A DNA stretch of 64,000 bases. Origin: Thalassospira australica (GTDB lineage: Bacteria > Pseudomonadota > Alphaproteobacteria > Rhodospirillales > Thalassospiraceae). The position numbers were made by a program, and so were the translations under genes. The notes beneath the pieces are model-generated. The model ran no database searches, was not told where the DNA came from, and was given only the letters and a program-made list of their open reading frames with translations. This document shows, piece by piece, positions 24,952 to 34,839 of this stretch (within the stretch, counting starts at the first letter, position 1; every line of letters starts with the position of its first letter). The stretch spans positions 1 through 64,000 of the forward strand of contig NZ_JRJE01000009.1 in NCBI RefSeq assembly GCF_000763295.1, read 5' to 3'.

Positions 24952-25539
24952 TTACTTGTCCGACACCCAGCTTTGAATGTCCTCAAGCATGGTCGGTTCA
25001 TAACCAATGGGGTCGGGCATCGGCTCAGACCGGACAATGATCCCCGATTGCGTGCGATAGACGGTGTAAATCACGTCTTCCTTGATTTCGGTAAAGGTCG
25101 AGCTGCCATATTCGGCATCAATCATAACGTCCCATTCACGCAGATAACCGATCAGATCAGGTATATCTCCTGCCGCCAGATCATAGGCCAGATAGGGTCC
25201 GGTATTTTGCCGATTGGTATCGCTGTAACGCCCTTCAAACCGCACCAACTGATAGCGCGCATCCATGCCGATAATGTTGGCCCAGGGTTTAAGCTTGATG
25301 AACTCGGCATCAATGCGCCACTGATCACCATAGATTTTGTAACTGCCACTCACCCCGGCATCGTCAGAGGCCATGTGCGCGGTAAAGATATCGTCTTCGA
25401 CCTGCTCGAAATACATCTTGGCAATCGGCTGTTCTGCGGTCAGGCGCACATAGGTCAAAATGTTCATCCCGATCGACCCGGCCAGCACGACCGACAGCAA
25501 GACAATCAAAAGAAACGAAACCTGGACCAAGCGAAGCAT
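24952..25539 (-). CDS. Membrane-anchored protein of unknown function
   Basis: A 195-residue protein with one N-terminal membrane segment (about 5-28) and a periplasmic beta-rich domain. I recognise no family with certainty; the segment KIYGDQWRIDAEFIKLKPWANIIGMDARYQLVRFEGRY resembles conserved hypothetical efflux-annotated proteins of marine proteobacteria, without functional evidence. It lies downstream of pntB past a terminator, and stands alone. Confidence 0.65.
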   Translation of the reverse strand: MLRLVQVSFLLIVLLSVVLAGSIGMNILTYVRLTAEQPIAKMYFEQVEDDIFTAHMASDDAGVSGSYKIYGDQWRIDAEFIKLKPWANIIGMDARYQLVRFEGRYSDTNRQNTGPYLAYDLAAGDIPDLIGYLREWDVMIDAEYGSSTFTEIKEDVIYTVYRTQSGIIVRSEPMPDPIGYEPTMLEDIQSWVSDK

Positions 25540-25605
25540 GCAAATTTTCCCACCCGTGTGCTTACAGCTTTGTGTGATCTGTTCGGTATAAACAAGCGAT
25601 CAGAC

Positions 25606-25636
25606 GAAAAAAAGGCAGCCCCAAAGAGCTGCCTTT
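25606..25636 (-). terminator. Terminator of the pnt operon
   Basis: On the minus strand AAAGGCAGC and GCTGCCTTT form a nine-pair stem followed by a T tract. It lies 26 bases after the pntB stop. Confidence 0.92.
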
Positions 25637-25661
25637 CGTTCTGTCAAACCAGTTAGCTTGA

Positions 25662-27059
25662 TCAATCATCTAGATGCGTGACGATTTCTTCGCACATCTT
25701 TTTGGCATCACCAAACAGCATCATGGTGTTATCCTTGAAGAACAATTCGTTCTGAATGCCGGCATAGCCAGCGGACATGCCGCGTTTGATGAACAACACC
25801 GTTTTGGCTTTTTCGACCTCAAGGATCGGCATGCCGAAGATCGGGCTTGCCGGGTCGGTTTTGGCCGCCGGGTTGGTGATGTCATTGGCGCCAATGACAA
25901 AGGCCACGTCTGCGGAGCCGAAATCACGGTTGATTTCTTCCATTTCCAGAACGTCGTCATAGGGCACATTGGCCTCGGCTAGAAGCACGTTCATATGACC
26001 GGGCATACGCCCTGCGACCGGATGGATGGCGTAGCGGACCTTGACACCCTCTGCCTTGAGGATATCGGCCATTTCACGCAGCGCATGCTGTGCCTGTGCG
26101 ACCGCCATGCCATAGCCCGGCACGATGATCACGCTCGACGCGTTCTTCATGATGAAGGACGCATCATCAGCAGAGCCCGACTTGACCGCACGGTCACCGT
26201 CACCACCACCTGCAGCGGCAGCCTCACCCTCGGCCCCAAAGCCACCAAAGATGACGTTGAAGATCGAGCGGTTCATGCCCTTGCACATGATGTAGGACAG
26301 GATCGCACCCGACGCCCCCACAAGCGCACCGGTAATGATCAGCGCATTGTTCTGAAGCGTGAAGCCGATGCCACATGCCGCCCAACCGGAGTAGGAATTC
26401 AGCATGGAGACAACAACCGGCATATCCGCCCCGCCAATCGGAATGATCAGCGTAATGCCCAGAACAAGGGCAAGGGCAACCAGAATCCAGAATGCGGTGT
26501 GGCTTTCGGTTACCACCAGAATGATGCCAAAGACGACAATACCGATCCCGATCAGAAGGTTCAGCATATGCTGGCCCTTGAAACGAACCGGGGTTCCCGA
26601 AACGATGCCCTGCAATTTACCGAACGCAACCAGCGAGCCGGTAAAGGTAATGGCACCGATTGCCACGCCAAGCCCCATTTCAATCAGGCTGGCGGCACCG
26701 ATATTGCCCGCCGTCCCGATGCCATAGGCACCTGGCGAATAAAGCGCAGCACCGGCGACAAACACAGCAGCCAAGCCGACCAACGAGTGGAAGGCCGCAA
26801 CAAGCTGTGGCAGTGCGGTCATCTGGATCTTGAGCGCGATGATCGTACCAATCGCACCACCGATCAGAATACCGACGATGATGGTTGTGTATGACAGCAC
26901 CGAGGGCGAGGCCAGCGTGGTAAAGATGGCAATTGCCATACCCACCATGCCAAGGATATTCCCGTTTCGGGCTGATTCAGGTGACGAAAGTCCGCGCAAC
27001 GACAAGATGAAGCAGACCGAGGCCACCAGATACAGGAAAGCCGATAGGTTTTCCGACAT
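25662..27059 (-). CDS. pntB: NAD(P) transhydrogenase subunit beta
   Basis: Membrane and NADP-binding subunit of the proton-driven Re/Si-specific transhydrogenase that supplies NADPH. It has 465 residues: about nine membrane helices (1-280), an Ala/Gly-rich linker (about 275-300) and the NADP domain III (300-465) with IIVPGYGMAVAQAQHALREM and IGANDITNPAA. It is last in the operon, twelve bases after pntAb. Confidence 0.95.
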   Translation of the reverse strand: MSENLSAFLYLVASVCFILSLRGLSSPESARNGNILGMVGMAIAIFTTLASPSVLSYTTIIVGILIGGAIGTIIALKIQMTALPQLVAAFHSLVGLAAVFVAGAALYSPGAYGIGTAGNIGAASLIEMGLGVAIGAITFTGSLVAFGKLQGIVSGTPVRFKGQHMLNLLIGIGIVVFGIILVVTESHTAFWILVALALVLGITLIIPIGGADMPVVVSMLNSYSGWAACGIGFTLQNNALIITGALVGASGAILSYIMCKGMNRSIFNVIFGGFGAEGEAAAAGGGDGDRAVKSGSADDASFIMKNASSVIIVPGYGMAVAQAQHALREMADILKAEGVKVRYAIHPVAGRMPGHMNVLLAEANVPYDDVLEMEEINRDFGSADVAFVIGANDITNPAAKTDPASPIFGMPILEVEKAKTVLFIKRGMSAGYAGIQNELFFKDNTMMLFGDAKKMCEEIVTHLDD

Positions 27060-27071
27060 TGTGTGTTCCCC

Positions 27072-27503
27072 CTACTTCTTTTTCTTGAACATATGCAGCA
27101 TGCGCTGGGCGACGATAAAGCCGCCAAAGATGTTGACCGATGCCAACACCACCGCAATGAAGCCCATCATCTTGGAGAAGTTCATCTCCACCGGGCCTGC
27201 TGCCAGAAGCGCGCCGACGATAATCACCGACGAAATGGCATTGGTCACTGCCATCAGGGGTGAATGAAGGGCCGGGGTCACTTTCCACACAACGTAATAG
27301 CCAACAAAACACGCCAGCACGAAGACAGTCAGTCCCAAAACAGTCGGGCTGACACCCGTGCTTTGGGTTGCAACGGCTGCTGTGTTTGCGACTTCGGACG
27401 CGCCGTTGGCAAGGCTGTCGGCAAGTTCGGCTGCCTTTTCTGCCAGACCAAGGGCGGCATCGCGCAGTTCATTTGCATTCTGGGCTACGGATTGATCAGC
27501 CAT
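27072..27503 (-). CDS. pntAb: NAD(P) transhydrogenase subunit alpha part 2
   Basis: Membrane-spanning portion of the alpha subunit, encoded separately as in Rhodospirillum rubrum. It has 143 residues, an Ala-rich amphipathic N-terminus (1-45) unusually long for the subunit, then three or four membrane helices, ending in [13 protein letters not shown] 27503 follows GGAGGAG. It overlaps pntAa by eight bases. Confidence 0.92.
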   Translation of the reverse strand: MADQSVAQNANELRDAALGLAEKAAELADSLANGASEVANTAAVATQSTGVSPTVLGLTVFVLACFVGYYVVWKVTPALHSPLMAVTNAISSVIIVGALLAAGPVEMNFSKMMGFIAVVLASVNIFGGFIVAQRMLHMFKKKK

Positions 27504-28659
27504 TTGCGATCTCCTCCCCACCGAATTTCGGATGAACGACCTTTCCGTCGTGGGTCAGCCTGGTTTCGGCGATGATCTGATCTTCGCCATCAAACGCAAG
27601 CGTGCCCTTGTCTTTGTCGACAGAAAGCGTGATGAAGTTCAAAAGATTCTTGGCATACATCGCGGTTGCATCGGTTGCGACCGCACTTGTGATGTTTTCC
27701 GGACCAATCAGCTTGACGCCATTGGCCGTGATCACCGTTTCGCCAAGCTTCACACCGGCCACATTGCCACCGCGTTCTGCGGCAAGGTCAATGATGACAG
27801 ACCCCGGCTTCATGCCCGCAACCATGTCGGCAGTGACAATTTCTGGGGCCGGGCGGCCGGGAATAAGGGCTGTGGTAATGACGATGTCGGTCTTTGTCAG
27901 AACCTCTTTAAGCTTTTCAGCCTGCTTTTTCTTGTAGTCGTCAGACATTTCCTTGGCGTACCCGCCAGAGGTTTCCGCATCGGACGCGCTGTCGTCTTCG
28001 ACTTCAATAAAGGTCCCGCCAAGGGACTGAACCTGTTCTTTTACTGCCGGGCGCACATCAAATGCCGAAACAACGGCACCAAGACGCTTGGCCGTTGCAA
28101 TGGCCTGAAGACCGGCAACACCAGCCCCCACAACAACGACACGTGCCGGTGGCAAGGTGCCAGCAGCCGTCATCATCATCGGATAAATGCGGCCAAATTC
28201 ATGGGCAGCATCAAGAACAGCGCGATAGCCAGCAAGGTTGGATTGCGAGGACAGCACATCCATCGATTGCGCGCGCGAGATACGCGGCATCAATTCCATG
28301 GAATAGCCATCAACACCGGCCTCTGCCATCGCATCAATCAGATCCTTGCGATCAAATGGCTCAAGCAGGGCCACAACAGCGGCCCCCTTTTTATAGGCGG
28401 TCAATTCGTTGGTATTGCCTTCAATGACAGGTGGGCGCACCTTGAAGATGACATCGGCATCCTTCACGGTGGTTTTCATTGTTTTGGCAATGGTCGCACC
28501 GGCATCGACAAAGCGATCATCCGGTATGGCGGCGTCAGTTCCGGCACCAGCCTCGATTGCAACGTCGAACCCCAAAGACTTCAGTTTCTTGACTGTCTCT
28601 GGTGTGACGGCAACGCGCTTTTCCCCGGGCCATATTTCCTTTGGAACGGCCAGTTTCAT
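27496..28659 (-). CDS. pntAa: NAD(P) transhydrogenase subunit alpha part 1
   Basis: Soluble NAD(H)-binding domain I, 387 residues. It opens [21 protein letters not shown], typical of the alanine dehydrogenase/PntA fold, with [21 protein letters not shown] as the dinucleotide loop (about 172-192) and RPAPEIVT later. AAGGAGG lies upstream of the ATG. It is first of the three-gene pntAa-pntAb-pntB operon. Residues 220-250 carry a charged loop ([20 protein letters not shown]) of the type that contacts the NADP domain. Confidence 0.95.
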   Translation of the reverse strand: MKLAVPKEIWPGEKRVAVTPETVKKLKSLGFDVAIEAGAGTDAAIPDDRFVDAGATIAKTMKTTVKDADVIFKVRPPVIEGNTNELTAYKKGAAVVALLEPFDRKDLIDAMAEAGVDGYSMELMPRISRAQSMDVLSSQSNLAGYRAVLDAAHEFGRIYPMMMTAAGTLPPARVVVVGAGVAGLQAIATAKRLGAVVSAFDVRPAVKEQVQSLGGTFIEVEDDSASDAETSGGYAKEMSDDYKKKQAEKLKEVLTKTDIVITTALIPGRPAPEIVTADMVAGMKPGSVIIDLAAERGGNVAGVKLGETVITANGVKLIGPENITSAVATDATAMYAKNLLNFITLSVDKDKGTLAFDGEDQIIAETRLTHDGKVVHPKFGGEEIANG

Positions 28660-29397
28660 CGCGTTCGACCTCCTTCCCTAATGATTGGTAAGCACGAAAT
28701 TCTTGTTTTTTCTATGTAACCGGTTCCAGAACGTCGTTGCGCGTTCCTGTAGGACCGACCACAGGGCTACCCTTGTCCATTTTCGGTTCCAGACCAAACT
28801 TGTGGCCTGGAAAGAAAAAAGGCGGTTCTTCAAGCTTTCGCAGAAGAAACCGCCCACTTTCCCACCACGCATTACAAGGCAAAAGCCTTGCTGACATGTC
28901 AGGTCCCACCCGCCATTGGTGCTCAGGACAAACAATCAATGACGCCCTGCCATGTCTGCGTTGAAAGCAAGATGCGATTTCTCACCGGCAACCACAATCT
29001 CAAAAAACCATAAAAAATCAGTTTAACTAAATTACAGTTAAAATATTCAAAAATCCAACATGCGCGGAATTACACACATATAATTTCCGCGATGGAACAG
29101 GTCTTGATCCAACCCGTCACACAATAGAATGTTGATTTTCCGCAGTTTCCCCTGTTTTTACCCCGCGTTGTAAGTGAATATTATCTTACAAAAGAACGCA
29201 TAAGTCTTCTTTTATCGCGTATCTGGTGTTCAAAAGGGAACGCAGGGAACGCCAAAAAGTTCGCAAATTTATTTCTGGTTTTTTGAAATTTGATTCCGAT
29301 TAAGCGCGTTTAATCGTTTTCCCGACCATGAATTTGGCCGAATCACATCCGATTCCGGCAGACAAACACCGAATCGTTTTGGGCGATTTAAGGTCGT
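28660..29397. other. Long intergenic region upstream of pntAa
   Basis: No convincing gene lies in these 738 bases. The half near pntAa contains the hairpin cluster listed separately. The other half (about 28990-29397) is markedly A/T-rich for this genome and may hold promoters for the pnt operon. The ABC1 kinase gene ends at 29398 on the same strand without a terminator I can see. Confidence 0.5.
28812..28905 (-). ncRNA. Candidate small RNA or pnt leader with three hairpins
   Basis: On the minus strand, in order: a 12-base perfect palindrome CTGACATGTCAG (28891-28902), a hairpin CAAGGC-TTTT-GCCTTG (28890-28875), and a stem of GGCGGTTTCTTC with GAAGAACCGCC (28854-28821) with one bulged base, followed by TTTTTTCTTT. 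The last is a good terminator 160 bases upstream of pntAa. This suits a short RNA or an attenuated pnt leader. No promoter is clear. Confidence 0.42.
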
Positions 29398-30777
29398 TTA
29401 TGCGTCCGGTCGTTCCAAACCGACGGAACCAAGGGCATCGGCCTGCCGGGATTCGAGCTTGCTGGCGTCGAAATCACCAACCAGATCATTAAACAAACGA
29501 TACCAGTTCACCTGCGCATCAAGACGCAGGAATACCGCGCCAAGCCCGACAGCGGCCCGGTCCACCAGAACAAACTCACGTGGTGGTTTGACCCCGCCGA
29601 CACGACGCAGTTCCTGATGGACCTTTCCGGCCACCTCTGCGCCATAGGCGACCGAATTGGTTTCGCCCATCTTGCGTTCCCGGTCATCAAGGATCGGGCC
29701 ATAGACAAATTCGGCCCAGATATTCAGCACATCAATCAACTCACGCGACGGCTTCTCAAAGCCCCAGCTTTCATAAGCCGAAACGGCCTTTTCCTCGTCC
29801 TCGTCGCGGAGCGCCTCATAAAGTGTGATCACCGCCTTGACGAAATCGGGTTTGAAAATGCGGATACAGCCAAAATCCAGCAGATTGACCGACAGGTCAT
29901 CGCGCAAAGTATAGTTGCCCAGATGCGGATCGCCGTGGATCACCCCATAGCGATAAAACGGCACATACCAGGCGCGAAACATATTCAGTGCCACTGTATT
30001 GCGTGCATCCTGATCCGGATCGCTTTCAAGGAACTTCTGGAACTTTTGCCCGGTCTGCCATGTCATGGTCAGAAGGCGGTTGGTCGTAAGGTCGTCCACT
30101 GGTTCGGGCACATGGACAGTGCTTTCATCGGCTAGCATATGGCGATAAAGGCGCATATTTTTGGCTTCGCGGGAATAATCAAGTTCCTCGCGCAGGCGGG
30201 CGGTCAGTTCGTCCTGAATGTTTTGGGCATCAATCGCACTGTCATAGCGTTTGTAAATCGCAAAGGCCGCACGGAGCTGTTTCAGGTCGGCCTCAACGGT
30301 TGCTGACATATCCGGGTATTGCAACTTGCACGCCACATCCCGCCCATCTGGCAAAACTGCCTTATGCACCTGCCCCAATGAGGCGGCCGCCACCGCATCA
30401 TGACTGAATTCAGTGAATTTTGATTGCCATCCCGCGCCAAGCTCGCTGCGCATGCGGCGTTTGACAAACAACCAGCCCATGCTTGGTGCGTCGGCCTGAA
30501 GCTGTGTTAACGCCTCGGTATATTCTTTGGGCAGGGCATCGGGGATGGTTGAAAGAATTTGTGCGACCTTCATGAGCGGGCCTTTCAGGCCGCCCAAGGC
30601 CGAGGTCAGCTCGGCGGCGTATTTGGCATGATCAACCTCGCCGCCGAACATTTTTCCTGTGGCAAGGCGAGCGGCCAGCTTGCTGGCTGACGCGCCGACC
30701 CTTGCGTAACGACGAACCCGCCCGCCGAACCTGTTTTCCTCGTTCTGCGCGGTAAAGTCATCGTCGTTGTCACTCAT
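29398..30777 (-). CDS. ABC1/AarF-type atypical kinase
   Basis: Protein-kinase-like member of the ABC1/UbiB superfamily, 459 residues, whose relatives support ubiquinone synthesis. Visible are the Ala-rich loop AAASLGQVHKA, the lysine in VACKLQYP, the catalytic HGDPHLGNY (about 285) and the DFG motif in LLDFGCIR. The N-terminal signature reads KVAQ rather than KxGQ. There is no C-terminal membrane pair, so it is the soluble AarF type rather than full UbiB. It starts one base after the pepF stop, with GGAGC inside pepF: a coupled pair. Confidence 0.87.
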   Translation of the reverse strand: MSDNDDDFTAQNEENRFGGRVRRYARVGASASKLAARLATGKMFGGEVDHAKYAAELTSALGGLKGPLMKVAQILSTIPDALPKEYTEALTQLQADAPSMGWLFVKRRMRSELGAGWQSKFTEFSHDAVAAASLGQVHKAVLPDGRDVACKLQYPDMSATVEADLKQLRAAFAIYKRYDSAIDAQNIQDELTARLREELDYSREAKNMRLYRHMLADESTVHVPEPVDDLTTNRLLTMTWQTGQKFQKFLESDPDQDARNTVALNMFRAWYVPFYRYGVIHGDPHLGNYTLRDDLSVNLLDFGCIRIFKPDFVKAVITLYEALRDEDEEKAVSAYESWGFEKPSRELIDVLNIWAEFVYGPILDDRERKMGETNSVAYGAEVAGKVHQELRRVGGVKPPREFVLVDRAAVGLGAVFLRLDAQVNWYRLFNDLVGDFDASKLESRQADALGSVGLERPDA

Positions 30778-30778
30778 C

Positions 30779-32554
30779 TCAGGAAAGCTCCTCCAGCTCG
30801 TCGATCATGCCCTTGATCATGTTAAGACCGCGCTGCCAGAAGGCCGGGTCCGATGCATCAAGTCCGAACGGTGCCAGAAGTTCCTGATGCCGTTTGGTGC
30901 CACCGGCTTTCAGCATATCAAGATACTTCTGCTGGAAGCCGTCTTCAGCCCCCTGATAAACATCGTAAAGCGAGTTCACCAGACAATCGCCAAAGGCATA
31001 GGCATAGACATAGAACGGCGAATGGATGAAGTGCGGAATATAAGACCAGTAGTACTTGTATTCGTCTTCATAACGGATGGCATCGCCCAGACTTTCATGC
31101 TGTACGGCGATCCAGATGTCGCAGATCTCATCGACGGTCAATTCACCTTCACGGCGCTTTTCATGAACACGTTTTTCAAACTCGAAGAACGCGATCTGAC
31201 GCACAACCGTATTGAGCATATCCTCGACCTTGCCGGCCAGCATGATGCGCTTCATCTTCGGATCACTTTCCGAACGCAGCATCGACTGGAAGGTCAGCAT
31301 TTCCCCAAAAACCGACGCGGTTTCTGCCAGCGTGAGTGGCGTATCAGACAGGAAATAGCCCTGCTCACCGGCCAGAACCTGATGCACACCATGGCCAAGC
31401 TCATGGGCCAACGTCATCACATCGCGTGTCTTGCCGTGATAATTCAACAGCAAATACGGATGTGCGGACGGCACGGTCGGATGGGCAAAGGCCCCCGATG
31501 ACTTGCCCGCACGCGGCGGCACATCGATCCATGGGTTATCAAAGAATTTCTGCCCGACTTCGGCCAGTTCCGGCGAAAATTCGCCATATGCCTTAAGCAC
31601 GGTCGCACGCGCGGTGTCCCAATCAATCTGACGGTCATCGTCATCGGGCAGCGGCGCATTACGATCCCAGTAATCAAGCTGATCAACGCCAAACCATTTG
31701 GCTTTCAGGCGGTAATATCGGTGCGACAGATCAGCATGGCTGTCCTTGACCGCAGTGTTAAGCGCCTCGACCACCTCGTCTTCGACCTGATTGGACAGAT
31801 TGCGCGAAGAAACCGGCGTTGCGAAGTTGCGCAGGCGGTCATCAATTTCCTTGTCCTTTGCAAGGGTATTGGTGATATGCGCAAACAGCTTGATGTTCTT
31901 GCCCAGAACATCGCCCATCGATTTGGCGGCCTTTTTGCGTTCTTCGACCTTGCTCGATGACAGCATGTTGCCAACATCCGACATGGTCAGTTCCTGGTCA
32001 TCAATCGGGAAACGCAGTTCCGCCATGGTCTGATCAAACAGGCGCACCCAGGCCGCCGATCCGGCAACACGACGTTCGTGCAGAACCTGCTCGACCTCAT
32101 CCGACAACTGATGCGGGCGGAAGGCGCGGTTTTCATCAAGCCACGGGCGATAACGATGCAGGGCTTCGCTTTGCACATATTTGGCATCAAGGGCTGCGTC
32201 TTCAATCCGGTTGATTTCAAGACCAAAGAACAGCGACAGGCTGGAAATACCCGTCATTTCTTCCTGAACGAACTGATAGAACTGGCCAATCGCCGCGTCC
32301 GAACTGTCCCCGGCATACATCAACTGTGCAAACGAACCGATCTTGCCACAGATTTCGCTGATCGCTTCGTATTCGGCAATGGCTGCTGCCAGTTCATCGC
32401 CAGAAAGGTCGTTGAGTTTGCCCTGATAGTTTTGCTGGAATGCCGCAGAGCGGCTTTTGGCATCATCAAGATCGCGCCGGATATTCGGGTCTTTCAGATC
32501 ATTATAGAGATCCGTCAGATCCCAGGTCGGCAAATTCTTGTTGATCGCGTTCAT
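30779..32554 (-). CDS. pepF: Oligoendopeptidase F (M3 family)
   Basis: Cytosolic zinc metallopeptidase degrading oligopeptides. It has 591 residues, all-helical, with the active site LAHELGHGVHQV (HExxH) and the downstream third-ligand Glu in LAETASVFGEM. The C-terminal segment FHYSPFYVYAYAFG-like completes the M3B fold. ATG 32554 follows GGAGG by four bases. It is translationally coupled to the ABC1 kinase downstream. Confidence 0.92.
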   Translation of the reverse strand: MNAINKNLPTWDLTDLYNDLKDPNIRRDLDDAKSRSAAFQQNYQGKLNDLSGDELAAAIAEYEAISEICGKIGSFAQLMYAGDSSDAAIGQFYQFVQEEMTGISSLSLFFGLEINRIEDAALDAKYVQSEALHRYRPWLDENRAFRPHQLSDEVEQVLHERRVAGSAAWVRLFDQTMAELRFPIDDQELTMSDVGNMLSSSKVEERKKAAKSMGDVLGKNIKLFAHITNTLAKDKEIDDRLRNFATPVSSRNLSNQVEDEVVEALNTAVKDSHADLSHRYYRLKAKWFGVDQLDYWDRNAPLPDDDDRQIDWDTARATVLKAYGEFSPELAEVGQKFFDNPWIDVPPRAGKSSGAFAHPTVPSAHPYLLLNYHGKTRDVMTLAHELGHGVHQVLAGEQGYFLSDTPLTLAETASVFGEMLTFQSMLRSESDPKMKRIMLAGKVEDMLNTVVRQIAFFEFEKRVHEKRREGELTVDEICDIWIAVQHESLGDAIRYEDEYKYYWSYIPHFIHSPFYVYAYAFGDCLVNSLYDVYQGAEDGFQQKYLDMLKAGGTKRHQELLAPFGLDASDPAFWQRGLNMIKGMIDELEELS

Positions 32555-33010
32555 TTGTCCTCCAGACAATTTTTGGTCTTTTCTTTCGATCCGCCTGCAT
32601 CAAACCTTCATCATGTTGCTGCACTCGGATTTGGAACCCGATATATAGCGCGCAAGTGCGATATCACCAGTCCCCGGTTTTCTAACGTTGGCTTGATCAT
32701 ATCGTTCCGTGGCGCATGAACAATACCAAAGCACGCTCAAACGCCATTGAATTCGGTTTTCACATTGATTTGCAGCGAAAAGTAGCAAACCATAGCCTTA
32801 TGGCGTGATCGAGATGACAAGACAGTCTTTTTAATGTCATTTTCAGGCTGCGTATTTATGCAATCCCTGATAACAAATGCATCTTGGAACGTTCGTTTTA
32901 TTCGATCCGCAAGCCTGTCTTAACGGTAAAAGGATTGAGAACAACGTCCCCTACAGGGCAGCGCAAAGATTGCCCGTTTTCGGGATCAAACAAAGAGGCA
33001 AGGAAACGTC
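32555..33010. other. Divergent intergenic region, pepF and acyl-CoA ligase
   Basis: No gene or obvious structured element is seen in these 456 bases. It must carry the divergent promoters of pepF and the acyl-CoA ligase. I cannot assign boxes with confidence. Confidence 0.4.
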
Positions 33011-34831
33011 ATGACGAGTTTGCAGGATTATGCCGACTGGCAAAACTTGCCAACAATGTTCTTCGACAAGGCCAAGACGCACGGCAACACGCCGTTTCTT
33101 TGGACCAAAAGCAGCGAAACAAAGGAATTTGAACCAACCACCTGGCAAGAGGCCGCCGATCAGGTCCGCGCCCTGGCGCGCGCACTTTACGATATCGGTG
33201 TTCGCAAAGGTGATCGGGTGCTTTTGGTTTCGGAAAACCGCACGGAATGGGGTATCGCCGATCTGGCCATCATGTGCGTTGGTGCCATGACCGTTCCGGC
33301 CTACACCACCAATACCGAACGCGACCATCTGCACGCAATCGAAGACAGTGGTGCGGCAATTGCCATCATCTCGACCAAGAAACTTGCGCAGCCCTTCCTG
33401 CATGCAGCCCTTGATAGCGGGCGCTGCCGTCATGCGATCATGATGGAAGAATGGGGACAAAGCTTTGTCGGGGACATCACCATTTCACGGTGGGATGATC
33501 TGATTTCCAAAGGACGCGGCCTTTCGCATGATGTAGACGCATGGGTTGCGGGGATCAAACGTGATGATCTGGCCTGCCTGATCTACACATCAGGCACAGG
33601 TGGCTCGCCCAAAGGTGTGATGCTGAGCCACGGCGCGGTGATTTCGAACTGTATGGGGGCGTTTGACATCATTGACACCCTTGGCATCGACAATGAAATC
33701 TTCCTGTCGTTCCTGCCGCTGTCGCATTCTTACGAACATACTGCCGGGCTGTATTTCCCGATCAGTATTGGTGCGCAAGTCTATTACGCCGAAAGCCTCG
33801 ATAAGCTTGCCGCCAATCTGGCAGAAGTCCGCCCGACCATCATGACAGCTGTGCCGCGCCTGTATGAAATGCTGTATCAGCGCATGAGCCGCATGGTCGA
33901 AAAAGAAGGCGGGCTGAAACAAAAGCTGTTTGAGCTGACCCTGCGACTGGGCCGCAAGAATTACGAGGGCGAACGCCTGACACTTGTTGAGAAGCTGCAA
34001 AACCTTGCCTGTGAAGTTCTGCTCCGCCGCAAGTTGCGCCAGCGTTTTGGCGGACGGATCAAGGCAATGGTATCGGGTGGCGGTCCACTTAATTACGAGT
34101 TGGGCGTTTTGTTTGTTTCATGTGGCATTCGCATTCTGCAGGGATATGGCCAGACTGAATTTGCCCCGGTGGTCTCATGTAACCGGGCCGAAAACAACAA
34201 ATTGCGCACCGTCGGCCCGCCCATGGTCGGGGCCGAAGTCAAAATTGCCGAAGATGGTGAAATCCTGCTGCGCGGCGAAAGCATGATGAAGGGGTATTGG
34301 AACCTGCCCGATGTGACGGCTGCGACCATTGTTGATGGCTGGCTTCATACCGGAGATATCGGCAAGTTCGATGAACAGGGCAGCCTGATGATCACCGACC
34401 GGAAGAAGGATATTATTGTCAATTCCGGCGGAGACAACATCTCGCCGCAGCGCATTGAAGGCCTTATGACGCTTGAAACAGAGATATCCCAAGCGATGGT
34501 CTATGGCGATGACAAACCTTATCTGGTTGCCGTTCTGTGGCCTGACGAGGAGTTCATGCGTGAATTTGCCCGCGACAATTCGCTTGCAAACGACATCGAG
34601 GAACTTGGTCAGAACGAAGATTTCCGCAAGATCATCCGCGCATCAATTGACCGGGTCAACAAGCGCCTGTCGACGATTGAAAAGGTTCGAAGCTTCATGT
34701 TCGCCGAAGCGCCCTTTACCATCGACAATGAAATGCTGACCCCGTCGATGAAAATCCGTCGCCACAAAATTCGCGAGGCATATTCAAAACAGCTTGATGG
34801 CCTGTATCAGCGCAAGCGCAAAGGCCAATAA
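33011..34831 (+). CDS. Long-chain fatty acid--CoA ligase (FadD15/AMP-binding type)
   Basis: Adenylate-forming enzyme activating fatty acids to acyl-CoA, 606 residues. The P-loop is YTSGTGGSPKGVML (about 190), GYGQTEFAP lies in the middle, and DRKKDIIVNSGGDNISPQRIE is the hinge typical of the FAA1/FadD15 group. AAGGAAA lies before the ATG. A nine-base gap separates it from the small kinase gene, so they share a transcript. Chain length is not predictable. Confidence 0.9.
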   Translation: MTSLQDYADWQNLPTMFFDKAKTHGNTPFLWTKSSETKEFEPTTWQEAADQVRALARALYDIGVRKGDRVLLVSENRTEWGIADLAIMCVGAMTVPAYTTNTERDHLHAIEDSGAAIAIISTKKLAQPFLHAALDSGRCRHAIMMEEWGQSFVGDITISRWDDLISKGRGLSHDVDAWVAGIKRDDLACLIYTSGTGGSPKGVMLSHGAVISNCMGAFDIIDTLGIDNEIFLSFLPLSHSYEHTAGLYFPISIGAQVYYAESLDKLAANLAEVRPTIMTAVPRLYEMLYQRMSRMVEKEGGLKQKLFELTLRLGRKNYEGERLTLVEKLQNLACEVLLRRKLRQRFGGRIKAMVSGGGPLNYELGVLFVSCGIRILQGYGQTEFAPVVSCNRAENNKLRTVGPPMVGAEVKIAEDGEILLRGESMMKGYWNLPDVTAATIVDGWLHTGDIGKFDEQGSLMITDRKKDIIVNSGGDNISPQRIEGLMTLETEISQAMVYGDDKPYLVAVLWPDEEFMREFARDNSLANDIEELGQNEDFRKIIRASIDRVNKRLSTIEKVRSFMFAEAPFTIDNEMLTPSMKIRRHKIREAYSKQLDGLYQRKRKGQ

Positions 34832-34839
34832 GACGCAAG

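Noticed and set aside
25995..26894. A 299-residue open frame on the plus strand
   Set aside because: It is antisense to pntB and has a low-complexity Asp/Arg/Asn-rich translation.
27532..28719. A 395-residue open frame on the plus strand
   Set aside because: It is antisense to pntAa, which is unmistakable. It is a side effect of codon bias.
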